64,000 nucleotides of DNA from Bacillota bacterium (GCA_023395615.1 JAEWYP010000067.1:11211-75210); one strand, 5' to 3'; positions 1 to 9,393 are shown, counted from the first letter of the stretch. The notes: generated from the sequence alone by a model not told the origin. Program-made: numbers and translations.

Positions 1-22
1 GCAGGTTACTTTTTAGCGACAT
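1..22 (-). CDS. 5' end of an unidentified gene, cut by the window edge
   Basis: On the minus strand an ATG at 22-20 follows a good ribosome site (GTGGAGGG, about 3-4 bases before the ATG) and opens a frame reading MSLKSNL before the window ends. A well-formed promoter lies upstream at 81-53. Seven residues are too few to name the product. Its position divergent from uxuA would suit a regulator or another hexuronate gene, but that is only inference. Confidence 0.5.
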
Positions 23-52
23 AATCCCTCCACTAATCATCCCTCTTCGTTT

Positions 53-81
53 ATTATATCAACAGCGGCGATGGTGTTCAA
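53..81 (-). promoter_or_regulatory. sigma-A promoter of the leftward gene
   Basis: Minus-strand -35 TTGAAC (81-76), 17-base spacer, perfect -10 TATAAT (58-53). It reads left toward the gene starting at 22, giving a short leader of about 25 bases. Confidence 0.7.
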
Positions 82-108
82 CCGGGAACAGGAGAGGGAT
101 ATCAAACT

Positions 109-120
109 CTAGTATACTAG
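109..120. promoter_or_regulatory. 12-bp palindrome, probable operator of the uxuA divergent region
   Basis: CTAGTATACTAG is a perfect 12-bp palindrome that abuts the -35 of the uxuA promoter (121-126). Its GTATAC core resembles operators of FadR-subfamily GntR regulators, a family that often controls hexuronate genes. The regulator is not visible in the window; the leftward gene could encode it. Binding is inferred. Confidence 0.55.
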
Positions 121-150
121 TTGACGATCCGACGGAGAATATGGTATGAT
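121..150 (+). promoter_or_regulatory. promoter of uxuA
   Basis: -35 TTGACG (121-126), 18-base spacer, -10 TATGAT (145-150). A palindrome sits immediately upstream of the -35. Confidence 0.65.
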
Positions 151-216
151 TTTCACAGCAAAGGTATTCGGCGAGGTCACGCAGAAAGAGACAGCGCGAC
201 AGAAAGGGGAATTCCA

Positions 217-1296
217 ATGAAAATGACTTTCCGCTGGTTTGGCGCAAAAAGCGACGCGATAACCCTGCAACAGATTAAACAGATTCCAAACTGCTCCGGG
301 GTGATGGGCGTTCTGGACGCTAAAGCGGCCGGTGAAGTTTGGACGGAAGAGGAAATTCGTGCCTACGTAGACGAAATCCACGCGGCAGGGTTGGAATGCG
401 AGGTCATCGAGAGCGTAAACGTTCACGAGGATATCAAAATGGGTCTGCCCAGCCGTGACCGTTACATCGAAAATTACTGTGTGACCATCCGCAACCTGGC
501 AAAATACGGCGTTAAGGTGATTGTGTACAACTTTATGCCGGTGTTCGACTGGTTGCGTACCGATCTGGCCCGCGTCATCCCACAGGATGGCAGCAACAGC
601 CTGTACTTCGATGAAAAGGATTTGCAGGGAATGACGCCGCTGGAGATTGTGCGCCGTACTGCCAGCGGCAGCAACGGGTTTACCCTGCCGGGCTGGGAAC
701 CTGCCCGTCTGGCGGAGCTGGAAACCACGCTGAAGCGTTATGAAGGCATCACCGCGGACGACCTTCGGGCCAACTACCGCTACTTTCTGGATGGGATCAT
801 CCCTGTGTGCGAGGAAGTGGGCATGACCATGGCTGTGCACCCGGACGATCCCGCGTGGCCGATTTTCGGCTTGCCGCGTATTGCCCACAGCCAGTCGGAC
901 TTTGACCAGATCGTGAAACTGCACGATTCGCCCCGTAACGCGATTTGCCTGTGCACCGGTTCGCTGGGCAGCAACCCGGATAACGACGTGCCCGCGGTTT
1001 TGCGGCATTTTGGGGAGATAGGCCGCATCGGCTGCGTGCACGCCCGCAACGTGAAACACCTTGGCTACCGGCATTTCCGCGAGGCCAGCCACCTTTCCGC
1101 GGACGGCGACATCGACATGTACGCGGTGATGAAGGCGATTTACGATACCTGCCCGGATACGTATGTGCGCCCGGATCACGGACGCATGATCTGGGGGGAG
1201 AAGGGTCGCCCCGGTTACGGCCTGTACGATCGGGCGCTTGGAATCGCCTATCTGAACGGCCTTTGGGAAGCGATTGTGAAATCCTCGCAAAAATAA
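217..1296 (+). CDS. uxuA: Mannonate dehydratase
   Basis: Converts D-mannonate to 2-keto-3-deoxy-D-gluconate, the dehydration step of glucuronate breakdown in the cytoplasm. The 359-residue protein starts MKMTFRWFG and has the family's expected features: the opening KMTFRWFG, a long TIM-barrel body, the NFMPVFDWLRTDL stretch around residues 107-119, and MAVHPDDPAWP and CVHARN segments that carry likely metal ligands (His, Asp). Its length fits the short Gram-positive form rather than the roughly 390-residue enterobacterial one. The start at 217 was chosen because the AAAGGGGAATTCC ribosome site precedes it; the frame is open further upstream but only into the promoter. It has its own promoter and an intrinsic terminator, so it appears monocistronic. 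Probable control by the palindrome at 109-120. Confidence 0.95.
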   Translation: MKMTFRWFGAKSDAITLQQIKQIPNCSGVMGVLDAKAAGEVWTEEEIRAYVDEIHAAGLECEVIESVNVHEDIKMGLPSRDRYIENYCVTIRNLAKYGVKVIVYNFMPVFDWLRTDLARVIPQDGSNSLYFDEKDLQGMTPLEIVRRTASGSNGFTLPGWEPARLAELETTLKRYEGITADDLRANYRYFLDGIIPVCEEVGMTMAVHPDDPAWPIFGLPRIAHSQSDFDQIVKLHDSPRNAICLCTGSLGSNPDNDVPAVLRHFGEIGRIGCVHARNVKHLGYRHFREASHLSADGDIDMYAVMKAIYDTCPDTYVRPDHGRMIWGEKGRPGYGLYDRALGIAYLNGLWEAIVKSSQK

Positions 1297-1311
1297 AGCA
1301 AAATTATGCGG

Positions 1312-1353
1312 ACACGCCCCGGCGAAACAAAACGCCGGGGTGTATTTTGTTTG
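1312..1353 (+). terminator. intrinsic terminator after uxuA
   Basis: Stem CCCCGGCG (1317-1324) pairs with CGCCGGGG (1333-1340) around an 8-base loop, and the flanks extend it. A T-rich tail (TGTATTTTGTTT) follows. Confidence 0.8.
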
Positions 1354-1395
1354 CGATGATTGCGTTTTTATGCGGCCGCCCGTCTAACCATGGGT

Positions 1396-1424
1396 TTGAC
1401 GAATTTGGATGCGATTGGTATAAT
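1396..1424 (+). promoter_or_regulatory. promoter of the 5'-nucleotidase gene
   Basis: -35 TTGACG (1396-1401), 17-base spacer, perfect -10 TATAAT (1419-1424). The transcript would have a leader of about 47 bases before the ATG at 1478. Confidence 0.75.
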
Positions 1425-1477
1425 CAGGGAGAAGATTGATTGCACTCCCTCTGGACAATTGAAAAGGAGGAACCAAC

Positions 1478-3133
1478 ATGCGGAAAGGGCTATCCATCCT
1501 GCTTGCGCTGGCAATGCTCGCCTTCGGCCTCGCGCCTGCCGCCATGGCTGAACAGAAAGTGGATCTGAGCGGCCAGCTGTTGATTGTTCACACCAACGAT
1601 ATTCACGGGTATGCTGTTACCGACCCCTCCGAACCTTCGGTGGGATACGCGCAGATCAAACAATACTGTACCGACGCGAAAGCGCTGGGCGCGGACGTGC
1701 TGCTGCTGGACGCGGGCGACGCTTCCCAGGGGCAGCCGATTGTGAACCTCAGCAAGGGCTTGAACGCCATCTCGTTTATGAACGCGACGGGGTATGACGC
1801 CATGTGCCCCGGCAACCACGAGTTTGACTGGGGCGTGGATCAGTTTTTACAGAACACGGAAACCGCCACGTTCCCGATCCTGTGCGCCAATATGCTGCGT
1901 ACGTCCGACAAGATGCTGTATTTTGAACCCTACAAGATTTTTGAAAAGGGCGGGTACAAGATCGGCGTGATCGGCCTGGATACCCCGGAAACCCTCACCA
2001 AGGCCAACCCCGCGCTGATGAAGAACGTTACCTTCCTGATGGGTCAGGAGTTGTATGATTGCGCGCAGAAATATGTGGACGAGGTGAAGGCCGCGGGATG
2101 CGATCTGGTTGTGGTGTTGGGCCATCTTGGGGTGGACGACGAAAGCACCGGTAACCGCTCGCTGGATGTGATCGCTAACACCACCGGCATCGACCTGTTT
2201 ATTGACGGTCACAGCCATGTGGTGCTCAACGAGCAGGTGGAACAGAAACACACCGAGGGCGACAAGGACGTGCCTACCACCCTGCTGGTGAGCACCGGAT
2301 GTTACGGCCACGCGATCGGCGAGGTAATATACGATGGCAAGAAACTGACCGAAGCGCTGTATGCCGCGCAGCCCACGCAGGTCAGCGCCGCGTACGGCGA
2401 CGCGGACGTAAGCGAGTTGGTGGGTGGTATCAACAGCGAGATTGAACAACAGCTGTCCGCGACATTCGCAAAGACTGAGGTCGTGCTCAACGGCGAACGT
2501 TCGCCGGGCGTGCGAACCGAAGAAACCAATCTGGGCGACTTCTGTACAGACGCGATGTTGTGGCAGGCCAATCAGGTGTACAGCCAGCCGGTCGTCGCGG
2601 CCTTCAACAACGGCGGCGGTATCCGTGCCAGTATCGCGATCGGCGATGTGAGCATGAAGGATATGAAAACCGTTTTCCCATACGGCAACACTTTGCAGGT
2701 GATGACGCTGAAGGGCAGCGAACTGCTGGAATTGATGGAAGCATCCACCTACTGCACACCGGAACCTATCGGCGGCTTTATGCAGGTAGCCGGCATTGAA
2801 ATGACGATCGACACCACCGTGCCCTACGTGAACGGCGATCAGTACCCGGATTCCACCTATTATGCGCCTGCCAAACCCGGCAGCCGGGTAACGATCAAAA
2901 CTGTAGGCGGCCAGCCGTTTGATCCGGACGCGGAGTATGTGGTGGCGACCAACGACTTCTCCGCCGCGGGTGGCGATCAGTGCTATGTGCTGAAATACGC
3001 TAACCAGCAAACGGGTTACAACACCTATGTTTCTCTGGAGGACGCGCTGATCCATTACACAACCGAGGTGCTCGGCGGTGTGATCGGCCAGCAGTACGCC
3101 CAGCCACAGGGACGCATCACGATTCTGAAGTAG
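1478..3133 (+). CDS. Secreted 5'-nucleotidase / cyclic-phosphodiesterase family metallophosphatase
   Basis: Predicted to hydrolyse extracellular nucleotides to nucleosides and phosphate. Of 551 residues, 1-24 form a signal peptide ending AMA. An N-terminal calcineurin-like metallophosphatase domain (about 30-300) shows HTNDIHG, LLDAGD, GNHEFDWG and GHSHVV metal-binding motifs. The C-terminal 5'-nucleotidase domain (about 330-550) shows NNGGGIRASI and the ATNDF substrate segment. No LPXTG anchor or C-terminal membrane helix is seen, so it is probably released or loosely held. The AAAGGAGG ribosome site is strong. It has its own promoter. The exact substrate (UshA-like, YfkN-like, 2',3'-cyclic nucleotides) cannot be told from sequence alone. 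Confidence 0.9.
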   Translation: MRKGLSILLALAMLAFGLAPAAMAEQKVDLSGQLLIVHTNDIHGYAVTDPSEPSVGYAQIKQYCTDAKALGADVLLLDAGDASQGQPIVNLSKGLNAISFMNATGYDAMCPGNHEFDWGVDQFLQNTETATFPILCANMLRTSDKMLYFEPYKIFEKGGYKIGVIGLDTPETLTKANPALMKNVTFLMGQELYDCAQKYVDEVKAAGCDLVVVLGHLGVDDESTGNRSLDVIANTTGIDLFIDGHSHVVLNEQVEQKHTEGDKDVPTTLLVSTGCYGHAIGEVIYDGKKLTEALYAAQPTQVSAAYGDADVSELVGGINSEIEQQLSATFAKTEVVLNGERSPGVRTEETNLGDFCTDAMLWQANQVYSQPVVAAFNNGGGIRASIAIGDVSMKDMKTVFPYGNTLQVMTLKGSELLELMEASTYCTPEPIGGFMQVAGIEMTIDTTVPYVNGDQYPDSTYYAPAKPGSRVTIKTVGGQPFDPDAEYVVATNDFSAAGGDQCYVLKYANQQTGYNTYVSLEDALIHYTTEVLGGVIGQQYAQPQGRITILK

Positions 3134-3153
3134 CCTTCGTTCAGGCTGAAAAC

Positions 3154-3203
3154 GCGGCGCGGGAGGCGGACCGGGCAAACACCCGATCCGCAGTCCGCGC
3201 CGC
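3154..3203 (+). terminator. large hairpin after the 5'-nucleotidase gene, possible terminator
   Basis: GCGGCGCGG (3154-3162) pairs with CCGCGCCGC (3195-3203), with an inner GCGGA/TCCGC arm. There is no clear T-tract, so the terminator role is uncertain. Confidence 0.5.
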
Positions 3204-3258
3204 TTGCGTCACTCTTACGGAAATTTGCAAAACACTGTTAAAAAACAGCCGGCGCATC

Positions 3259-3288
3259 TTGACGAAACCCGGCGTTTGCGGATAAAAT
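3259..3288 (+). promoter_or_regulatory. promoter of the glgBCDA operon
   Basis: -35 TTGACG (3259-3264), 18-base spacer, -10 TAAAAT (3283-3288). Transcription from here leaves a leader of about 180 bases before glgB. That leader is GC-rich with several short dyads but no RNA family that I recognise. Confidence 0.6.
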
Positions 3289-3473
3289 AGGACTAGATAG
3301 AAATTCTGTTTAGTGGAAACGATAAACCGCTTATGTCCGCCGGACCATGACGGGCCGACATGGGCGTATCCAAATGGCTGCCCGTCGGGGGCGTGCCGTT
3401 GACTGCCCGATGGATTTGAGGGTCAAGGCGCGGACAGCCGATATCCCATTTTTCCGGGGGAGGAGGTTGCCTG

Positions 3474-5507
3474 ATGAAGTATCACCCGCCTTCCGCAGAG
3501 GTTCGCGAGCAGTTCCATCAGGGAACGAATCGCCGCGCATACGAAATGTTTGGCGCGCATCCGTGCCTGGAGGGCAGCGCGCAGAAGTGGCACTTCTGTC
3601 TTTGGGCGCCCAATGCCCGGAAAGTGTCGCTGGTTGGAAGTTTTAACGGATGGAACGCGGAGCGCCATCCCATGAAAAAACAATATGACGGCACCTGGGA
3701 GCTCCGTCTGCCCGAAGAGGAGCTTTTTCAACATACAACCGAATACGGTGGAATGCCTGCGTATAAATACGCCGTTCTGGGGCAGGACGGCCAGCTGCGC
3801 ATGAAAGCGGATCCCTTTGGGTTTGCCTCCGAATTGCGGCCCGATACCGCCAGCCGCCTGTGCGAACTGGATGGGTACGCGTGGGGCGACGACGAGTGGA
3901 TGAAGAGGCGACAGGGGTATAATCCCTATGGAAGCCCCGTGAATATTTACGAGATGCACCTCGGCTCCTGGCGGCGGCATGAGGACGGAACGTACTTAAG
4001 CTATAACGAACTGGCGGATCAGCTGATTCCCTATGTGACCGAGATGGGCTATACCCATATCGAGTTGCTGCCGGTGATGGAACATCCGCTGGACAGGTCG
4101 TGGGGGTATCAGGTGACCGGGTTTTATGCACCTACATCACGATACGGCGCGCCTGAGGACTTTATGGCGTTTGTGGACCGCTGCCATCAGGCGGGGATCG
4201 GGGTGCTGCTGGATTGGGTGCCCGCGCATTACCCGCGTGACGAGGCGGGGCTGTACCGACTGGACGGCACGGCCCTGTACAGCCACCCGGACCCCCGCCG
4301 GGGCGAGATTGCCCAATGGGGAACGATGCTGTTTGATTTTGGCCGGGGCGAAGTGTGCAGCTTTCTGTTGAGCAACGCGTGCTTCTGGTTGGAAATGTAC
4401 CACGCCGACGGCCTTCGTGTGGATGCGGTCAGCAGCCTGCTGTACTATGATTTCTGCAAAGACCCCGGCCAGTGGCTGCCCAACCGATACGGCGGGCGGG
4501 AAAACCTGGACGCGATCCAGTTTTTACGCAGGATGAACGAAACGGTCTATCACGATTTCGCGGGCGTGATGATGGTGGCCGAAGAAAGCTCTGCGTTTCC
4601 CATGGTGACCGCCCCGACGTATCTGGGTGGACTGGGCTTCGGGTTTAAGTGGAATATGGGTTGGATGAACGACATCCTGTTTTATATTGCGAAGGAATCG
4701 GTCTACCGGAAGTACCACCACGACAAACTGACATTCAGCCTCTGTTATGCGTTCAGCGAAAACTATATCCTGCCCTTTTCCCACGACGAGGTAGTGCACG
4801 GCAAACATAGCCTGCTGGATAAGAACCCGGGCGACCTCTGGCAAAAATTTGCGGGGTTAAGGGCACTGTACGGTTATACCATGGCCCATCCCGGAAAAAA
4901 ACTGCTGTTTATGGGCGGGGAATTTGCCCATTTTATCGAGTGGAAATACGACGATCAGCTGGACTGGTTCCTGCTGGTGTACGATCGTCATCCGCAGGTA
5001 CAGGCCTGCGTGAAAACACTCAATCATCTATATCGCGAAACCCCGGCGCTGTATGAGGTGGAAACCTCCTGGGATGGCTATCAGTGGATTACCGCTAACG
5101 ATTCGGATAACAGCGTGATCGCATTCCTGCGTACCGATCGGGCAGGAAACGCCCTGCTCTGCGTGGTCAACTTTACACCGGTCTTTCACCCGGAGTACCG
5201 TGTTGGGCTTCCACTGGGCGGGACGCTAAACGAATGCTTCAACACCGACCGCGCGGAATTTGGCGGCAGCAACCAGTATAATGCGTACGAGATTCGGGCG
5301 GAAGAAGGGGAGTTTAACGGATTTCCATTTCACGCGGACCTCTGTGTTCCGCCGTTAAGCTGCTGTTACTTTTCCTACCGCAAGCGTATTCCGCCAGTAA
5401 TTCCCGCAAGCACAGCACGCACGGACACGGCGCAACCCCCGCCAGTTCTTCCGGACACAGGGGGGCAGACTCCGCCGGGGGATGCGCAAAACGGGAAACA
5501 GGCGTAA
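3474..5507 (+). CDS. glgB: 1,4-alpha-glucan branching enzyme
   Basis: Makes the alpha-1,6 branches of glycogen by cutting and transferring alpha-1,4 chains. The 677-residue protein has an N-terminal CBM48 domain (about 20-115, with FCLWAPNARKVSLVGSFN) and a GH13 barrel. Catalytic motifs are visible: DWVPAHYPRD, DGLRVDAVSSLLY (nucleophile Asp), MVAEESS (acid Glu) and SHDEVVHGK. A C-terminal beta domain and a Pro/Thr-rich tail of about 35 residues follow. The start follows a GGGGGAGGAGG ribosome site. It is the first gene of the glycogen operon. The frame of glgC begins 28 bases after its stop. Confidence 0.97.
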   Translation: MKYHPPSAEVREQFHQGTNRRAYEMFGAHPCLEGSAQKWHFCLWAPNARKVSLVGSFNGWNAERHPMKKQYDGTWELRLPEEELFQHTTEYGGMPAYKYAVLGQDGQLRMKADPFGFASELRPDTASRLCELDGYAWGDDEWMKRRQGYNPYGSPVNIYEMHLGSWRRHEDGTYLSYNELADQLIPYVTEMGYTHIELLPVMEHPLDRSWGYQVTGFYAPTSRYGAPEDFMAFVDRCHQAGIGVLLDWVPAHYPRDEAGLYRLDGTALYSHPDPRRGEIAQWGTMLFDFGRGEVCSFLLSNACFWLEMYHADGLRVDAVSSLLYYDFCKDPGQWLPNRYGGRENLDAIQFLRRMNETVYHDFAGVMMVAEESSAFPMVTAPTYLGGLGFGFKWNMGWMNDILFYIAKESVYRKYHHDKLTFSLCYAFSENYILPFSHDEVVHGKHSLLDKNPGDLWQKFAGLRALYGYTMAHPGKKLLFMGGEFAHFIEWKYDDQLDWFLLVYDRHPQVQACVKTLNHLYRETPALYEVETSWDGYQWITANDSDNSVIAFLRTDRAGNALLCVVNFTPVFHPEYRVGLPLGGTLNECFNTDRAEFGGSNQYNAYEIRAEEGEFNGFPFHADLCVPPLSCCYFSYRKRIPPVIPASTARTDTAQPPPVLPDTGGQTPPGDAQNGKQA

Positions 5508-5535
5508 ATCCATTATCAAAAGGAGTGGAACCGGT

Positions 5536-6708
5536 ATGAACAGAAAAAAGCAATGTATCGCCATGCTGCTGGCAGGCGGACAGGGGAGCCGGTTGGGGAT
5601 TTTAACGGCGAATATGGCCAAGCCTGCTATCCCATACGGCGGAAAATATCGTATTATAGATTTTCCGTTGAGCAACTGCACCAACAGCGGTATTGATGTG
5701 GTGGGCGTGCTGACGCAGTATCAACCGCTGGAACTGAACGCTTATATCGGCAGCGGTTCCCCGTGGGACCTGGACCTGGCGCACGGTGGCGTTTATGTGC
5801 TGCCGCCTTTTGTGCGCGGCAAACAGGGCGAGTGGTACAGTGGCACGGCCAACGCGATCTACCAGAACATGGCGTTTATTGAGCAGTTCAGTCCTGAGTA
5901 TGTGCTGATTCTGAGCGGCGACCATATTTATAAAATGGACTATAACGCTATGCTGCGTTCCCATATCGACAACAACGCGGACGTGACCATCGCCGTACGC
6001 GAAGTGCCGTGGGAAGAAGCGCCCCGTTTCGGTATTATGAACACAGCGCCGGATAACGCGATTCTGGAGTTTGAGGAAAAACCCGCCAAACCCAAGAACA
6101 ACAAAGCAAGCATGGGCGTGTACATGTTTACGTGGGATAAACTACGCAAGTACCTGCAGGAGGACGCAACGCACCCCGGCAGCAGTAACGACTTTGGGAA
6201 AAACATCATTCCCAATATGCTGGCGGACCAGCAAAGGATGTTCGCGTTCGACTTTGACGGATACTGGAAGGATGTCGGCACCATCGAAAGCCTGTGGGAA
6301 GCGAACATGGACCTGCTCAATACCCCCATGCCGATCGATCTGTATGATAAAAAGTGGCGTATCTATGGCCGCAACCCCGGCGAAACGCCGCATTATATTG
6401 CGGAAGGCGCGGTGGCGAAGTGCTGCCTGATTACCGAGGGCTGTGAGGTATACGGCCGCGTGGAGCACAGCGTGCTATTTTCCGGCGTGGAGGTGCGCGA
6501 AGGGGCCAGTGTTCTGGACAGCGTCGTGATGCCGAACGCGATCGTTGGCCGCGGGGCGGTGGTGCGCCGGGCAATTATCGCCGAAGGCGCGGAGATCGGT
6601 CCCGGAGCTGTGGTCGGGGAAGAAACCGGTGCGATTGCCGTTGTCGGTCAGAATGTGAAACTATCGGCCGGCGAAGTGGTCAAGGCCGGGGAACAGCGAG
6701 CCGAGTGA
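5536..6708 (+). CDS. glgC: Glucose-1-phosphate adenylyltransferase
   Basis: Makes ADP-glucose from glucose-1-phosphate and ATP, the committed step of glycogen synthesis. The 390-residue protein has the nucleotidyltransferase signature LLAGGQGSRLG near its N terminus, then KPAIPYGGKYRIIDF, the ADP-glucose region SGDHIYKMDY, and FDGYWKDVGTIESLWEAN. A C-terminal left-handed beta-helix shows hexapeptide-like repeats. The ATG at 5536 is preferred over the longer frame at 5482 because AAAAGGAG sits about 11 bases before it and homology begins there. It pairs with GlgD downstream, as in other Firmicutes where the two subunits form a mixed enzyme. Confidence 0.97.
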   Translation: MNRKKQCIAMLLAGGQGSRLGILTANMAKPAIPYGGKYRIIDFPLSNCTNSGIDVVGVLTQYQPLELNAYIGSGSPWDLDLAHGGVYVLPPFVRGKQGEWYSGTANAIYQNMAFIEQFSPEYVLILSGDHIYKMDYNAMLRSHIDNNADVTIAVREVPWEEAPRFGIMNTAPDNAILEFEEKPAKPKNNKASMGVYMFTWDKLRKYLQEDATHPGSSNDFGKNIIPNMLADQQRMFAFDFDGYWKDVGTIESLWEANMDLLNTPMPIDLYDKKWRIYGRNPGETPHYIAEGAVAKCCLITEGCEVYGRVEHSVLFSGVEVREGASVLDSVVMPNAIVGRGAVVRRAIIAEGAEIGPGAVVGEETGAIAVVGQNVKLSAGEVVKAGEQRAE

Positions 6709-6754
6709 ATCGCCGCCTTTGCAAACGGCAGAGTATAGGGGAGGGGTTTAGGCC

Positions 6755-7882
6755 ATGGCCATGAAAAATGTGCTGGGAATGATCTATACCGGCGAAAAGG
6801 ATAGCTTCTTACGGGAATTAACGCTCCAGCGCGCAATTGCCGCTATGCCGGTAGCAGGCCGCTACCGTGTGATTGATTTTCTGGTCAGTAGCATGGTTAA
6901 CAGCGGGATGAAGAACGTTGGCGTGATCATGCAGAAGAATTACCACAGCCTGATGGATCACCTGGGAAGCGGCAAGGAGTGGGACCTGCACGGCAAGAAC
7001 GACGGTCTGTATATCCTACCGCCGTTTCTGACACGTGAAAACGTGGGCGTCTACAGCGGCAGCCTTGACGCGATCCATTCCAACTTCGGCTATCTGCGCC
7101 GCAGCCGGCAGGAGTATGTACTGCTGTGCAACAGCATGATTATTTTCAATGCGGATTTTAACGATATGTTTGATGATTATCTTCACAATGGCGCGGATGT
7201 TTCCATCCTTTATACGAAGAATCCACAGATGCGCAGGCCGGAATACGGCATCTATTTTGATGTCGACGAGGCCGGGTTGATTACGGACGTAGAGATTGAC
7301 CCCACCAAACCGAGGTATGAAAATACCTGCATGGAGGTATTCCTGTTACGGAAAGACCTGCTGGTGGAACTGGTAGACCGCGGGGCTGCCCACGGTTACC
7401 ACGACCTGACACGCGACATCTTCCAGCGGATGATCCGCGATGCAGGGATGCGGGTGGCCGGGTATGAATACAAAGACGTGTGTTACCGGATGGATAGCGT
7501 TCAAAGCTATTTTACGTTCAACCTTGATATGATAAATCCTGCGATGCGTCACGCACTCTTCAGCGATGATAAGCCCATCTATACCAAAGTGCGTGACGAA
7601 ATGCCCGCCCGCCACCTGGATCATGCGCTGGTGAGCGATTCCATCATCGCGGATGGCTGCATTATCGACGGTACGGTGGAGCACAGCGTGCTGTTCCGCG
7701 GTGTGAAAATCGCGGCGGGGGCTAAGGTGAAGAACTGTATCATTATGCAGGATGGGCAAGTAGAGGAAGGCGTGCAGCTGGAGAACTGCATTCTGGATAA
7801 ACAGGCGGTCATCAAGCATGATGGGCGCCTGATCGGACCGCGTGCTTACCCGATCGTCATTTCCAAAAACATGACGGTCTGA
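6755..7882 (+). CDS. glgD: GlgD, regulatory subunit homologue of ADP-glucose pyrophosphorylase
   Basis: A GlgC paralogue that in Firmicutes is known to activate GlgC in a GlgC/GlgD complex. The 375 residues keep the overall fold (RYRVIDFLVSSMVNSG, then GSGKEWDLHGKNDG, and a C-terminal beta-helix with EHSVLFRGVKI), but the N-terminal GGxGxRL nucleotide loop is replaced by IYTGEKDSFL. This fits a catalytically weak or inactive subunit. The GGGGAGGGG ribosome site precedes ATG 6755; a second ATG at 6761 is possible. It lies 46 bases after glgC in the operon. Confidence 0.93.
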   Translation: MAMKNVLGMIYTGEKDSFLRELTLQRAIAAMPVAGRYRVIDFLVSSMVNSGMKNVGVIMQKNYHSLMDHLGSGKEWDLHGKNDGLYILPPFLTRENVGVYSGSLDAIHSNFGYLRRSRQEYVLLCNSMIIFNADFNDMFDDYLHNGADVSILYTKNPQMRRPEYGIYFDVDEAGLITDVEIDPTKPRYENTCMEVFLLRKDLLVELVDRGAAHGYHDLTRDIFQRMIRDAGMRVAGYEYKDVCYRMDSVQSYFTFNLDMINPAMRHALFSDDKPIYTKVRDEMPARHLDHALVSDSIIADGCIIDGTVEHSVLFRGVKIAAGAKVKNCIIMQDGQVEEGVQLENCILDKQAVIKHDGRLIGPRAYPIVISKNMTV

Positions 7883-7944
7883 TCCGGGCTCCGGAACGAA
7901 AACGGCGGCCTCCCGAAGCGGGTATGGCCGGGCAAGGAGAAAGT

Positions 7945-9393
7945 ATGAAGATTCTTTTTACGGCAAGCGAATGCGTTCCCTTTATCAAAACAGGAGGGCT
8001 GGCAGACGTGGTCGGCTCGCTGGCCCCCGTACTGGCGAAAATGGGGCACGATGTACGCGTAATGCTGCCTATGTATACCTCCATTGCGCAGGAATGGCAG
8101 CAGAAAATGCAATCTGTACTGAGCTTTGACGTACAGCTGGGCTGGCGCAGGCAGTATTGCGGCGTTCTGTCCTTAAAAAAAGATGGCGTTACGTATTATT
8201 TTCTCGATAATAAGTACTATTTTGGCAGGCCCTATGTATATGGACTGGGTGGAGACGAGTATGAACGGTATGGTTTCTTCTGCCGCGCGGTGCTTAACGC
8301 CCTGCCACTGCTGGAATTTGATCCGGATATCCTGCATGCGCACGACTGGCAAAGCGGCATGGTGCCCGCGCTGCTGAAAATCCAGTATGCTCATTTGCCC
8401 TTCTATCAGCGGATTAAGAGTGTGTTTACGATTCATAACCTGCAATATCAGGGCATCTTTGGCATTCGCGAGGTACAGGATGTGCTGGGCCTGGGCGACG
8501 GGCTGTGGTCCAGCGACAAGCTGGAGTGTTATGGCTGCGCCAACTTCATGAAGGCGGGGCTGGTGTACAGCGACATCATCACGACCGTCAGCCCCAGTTA
8601 TGCCGAAGAGATCACGACCGCTTATTACGGGGAGCGGTTGGACGGGCTGATCCGTGCCCGTAAAGATTCGCTGTATGGGGTTCTCAACGGAATCGATACG
8701 GAGGAGTACGACCCGGAACACGATTCGATGATCTTCCAAACCTACAGCCGGGACCACCTTGCAGGGAAAGCGGAAGACAAGCGCCGTCTGCAGGCCGAAC
8801 TGGGGCTGGAAGAAAACCCGGAGATACCGCTGATCGGTATGGTGGGCCGTCTGACCAACCAGAAAGGCCTCGATCTGGTGGACGGCGTGCTGGGTGACAT
8901 GATGAATGAGCGGATGCAGTTGGCAGTGCTCGGAATGGGCGACGCGCGATACACCAACCTGTTCAGCTGGGCGGAAGGGCAATATCGCGGCAGGCTATCG
9001 GCCCGGTTTGCCATGGACCCTGTGCTGGCGCACAAGTTGTATGCCGGGGCGGATTTCTTCCTGATGCCGTCGCTGTTTGAACCGTGCGGATTAAGCCAGT
9101 TAATCGCCATGCGGTACGGCACGATCCCAATCGTGCGGGAAACAGGCGGTCTGCGCGATACGGTGTTGAGCTACAATGAGTACAGCCACGACGGAAACGG
9201 CTTCACATTCCTCAATTACAATGCGCACGACATGCTGGCGGTAATCCAGCGCGCACTGTATTACTACGAGAATGACAAGACAGTTCTGGCCACCCTGCAA
9301 CAGCGTGGCATGGAGGGCGATTACAGCTGGACCCACAGCGCCCGTGACTATGTCGCAATTTACGAGAAACTGACGGATGCCGCCAAAGCGTAA
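7945..9393 (+). CDS. glgA: Glycogen synthase (ADP-glucose starch synthase)
   Basis: Extends alpha-1,4-glucan chains from ADP-glucose in the cytoplasm. The 482-residue GT5 enzyme begins MKILFTASECVPFIKTGGLA, where KTGGLADV is the classic ADP-glucose-binding loop. It then has HAHDWQ, a linker, and a C-terminal GT-B domain with GRLTNQKGLDLV and a PSLFEPCGLSQ catalytic segment (Glu of EPCGL). The start at 7945 follows CAAGGAGAAAGT. It is the last gene of the operon and is followed by a strong hairpin terminator. No glgP phosphorylase is in the window. Confidence 0.97.
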   Translation: MKILFTASECVPFIKTGGLADVVGSLAPVLAKMGHDVRVMLPMYTSIAQEWQQKMQSVLSFDVQLGWRRQYCGVLSLKKDGVTYYFLDNKYYFGRPYVYGLGGDEYERYGFFCRAVLNALPLLEFDPDILHAHDWQSGMVPALLKIQYAHLPFYQRIKSVFTIHNLQYQGIFGIREVQDVLGLGDGLWSSDKLECYGCANFMKAGLVYSDIITTVSPSYAEEITTAYYGERLDGLIRARKDSLYGVLNGIDTEEYDPEHDSMIFQTYSRDHLAGKAEDKRRLQAELGLEENPEIPLIGMVGRLTNQKGLDLVDGVLGDMMNERMQLAVLGMGDARYTNLFSWAEGQYRGRLSARFAMDPVLAHKLYAGADFFLMPSLFEPCGLSQLIAMRYGTIPIVRETGGLRDTVLSYNEYSHDGNGFTFLNYNAHDMLAVIQRALYYYENDKTVLATLQQRGMEGDYSWTHSARDYVAIYEKLTDAAKA

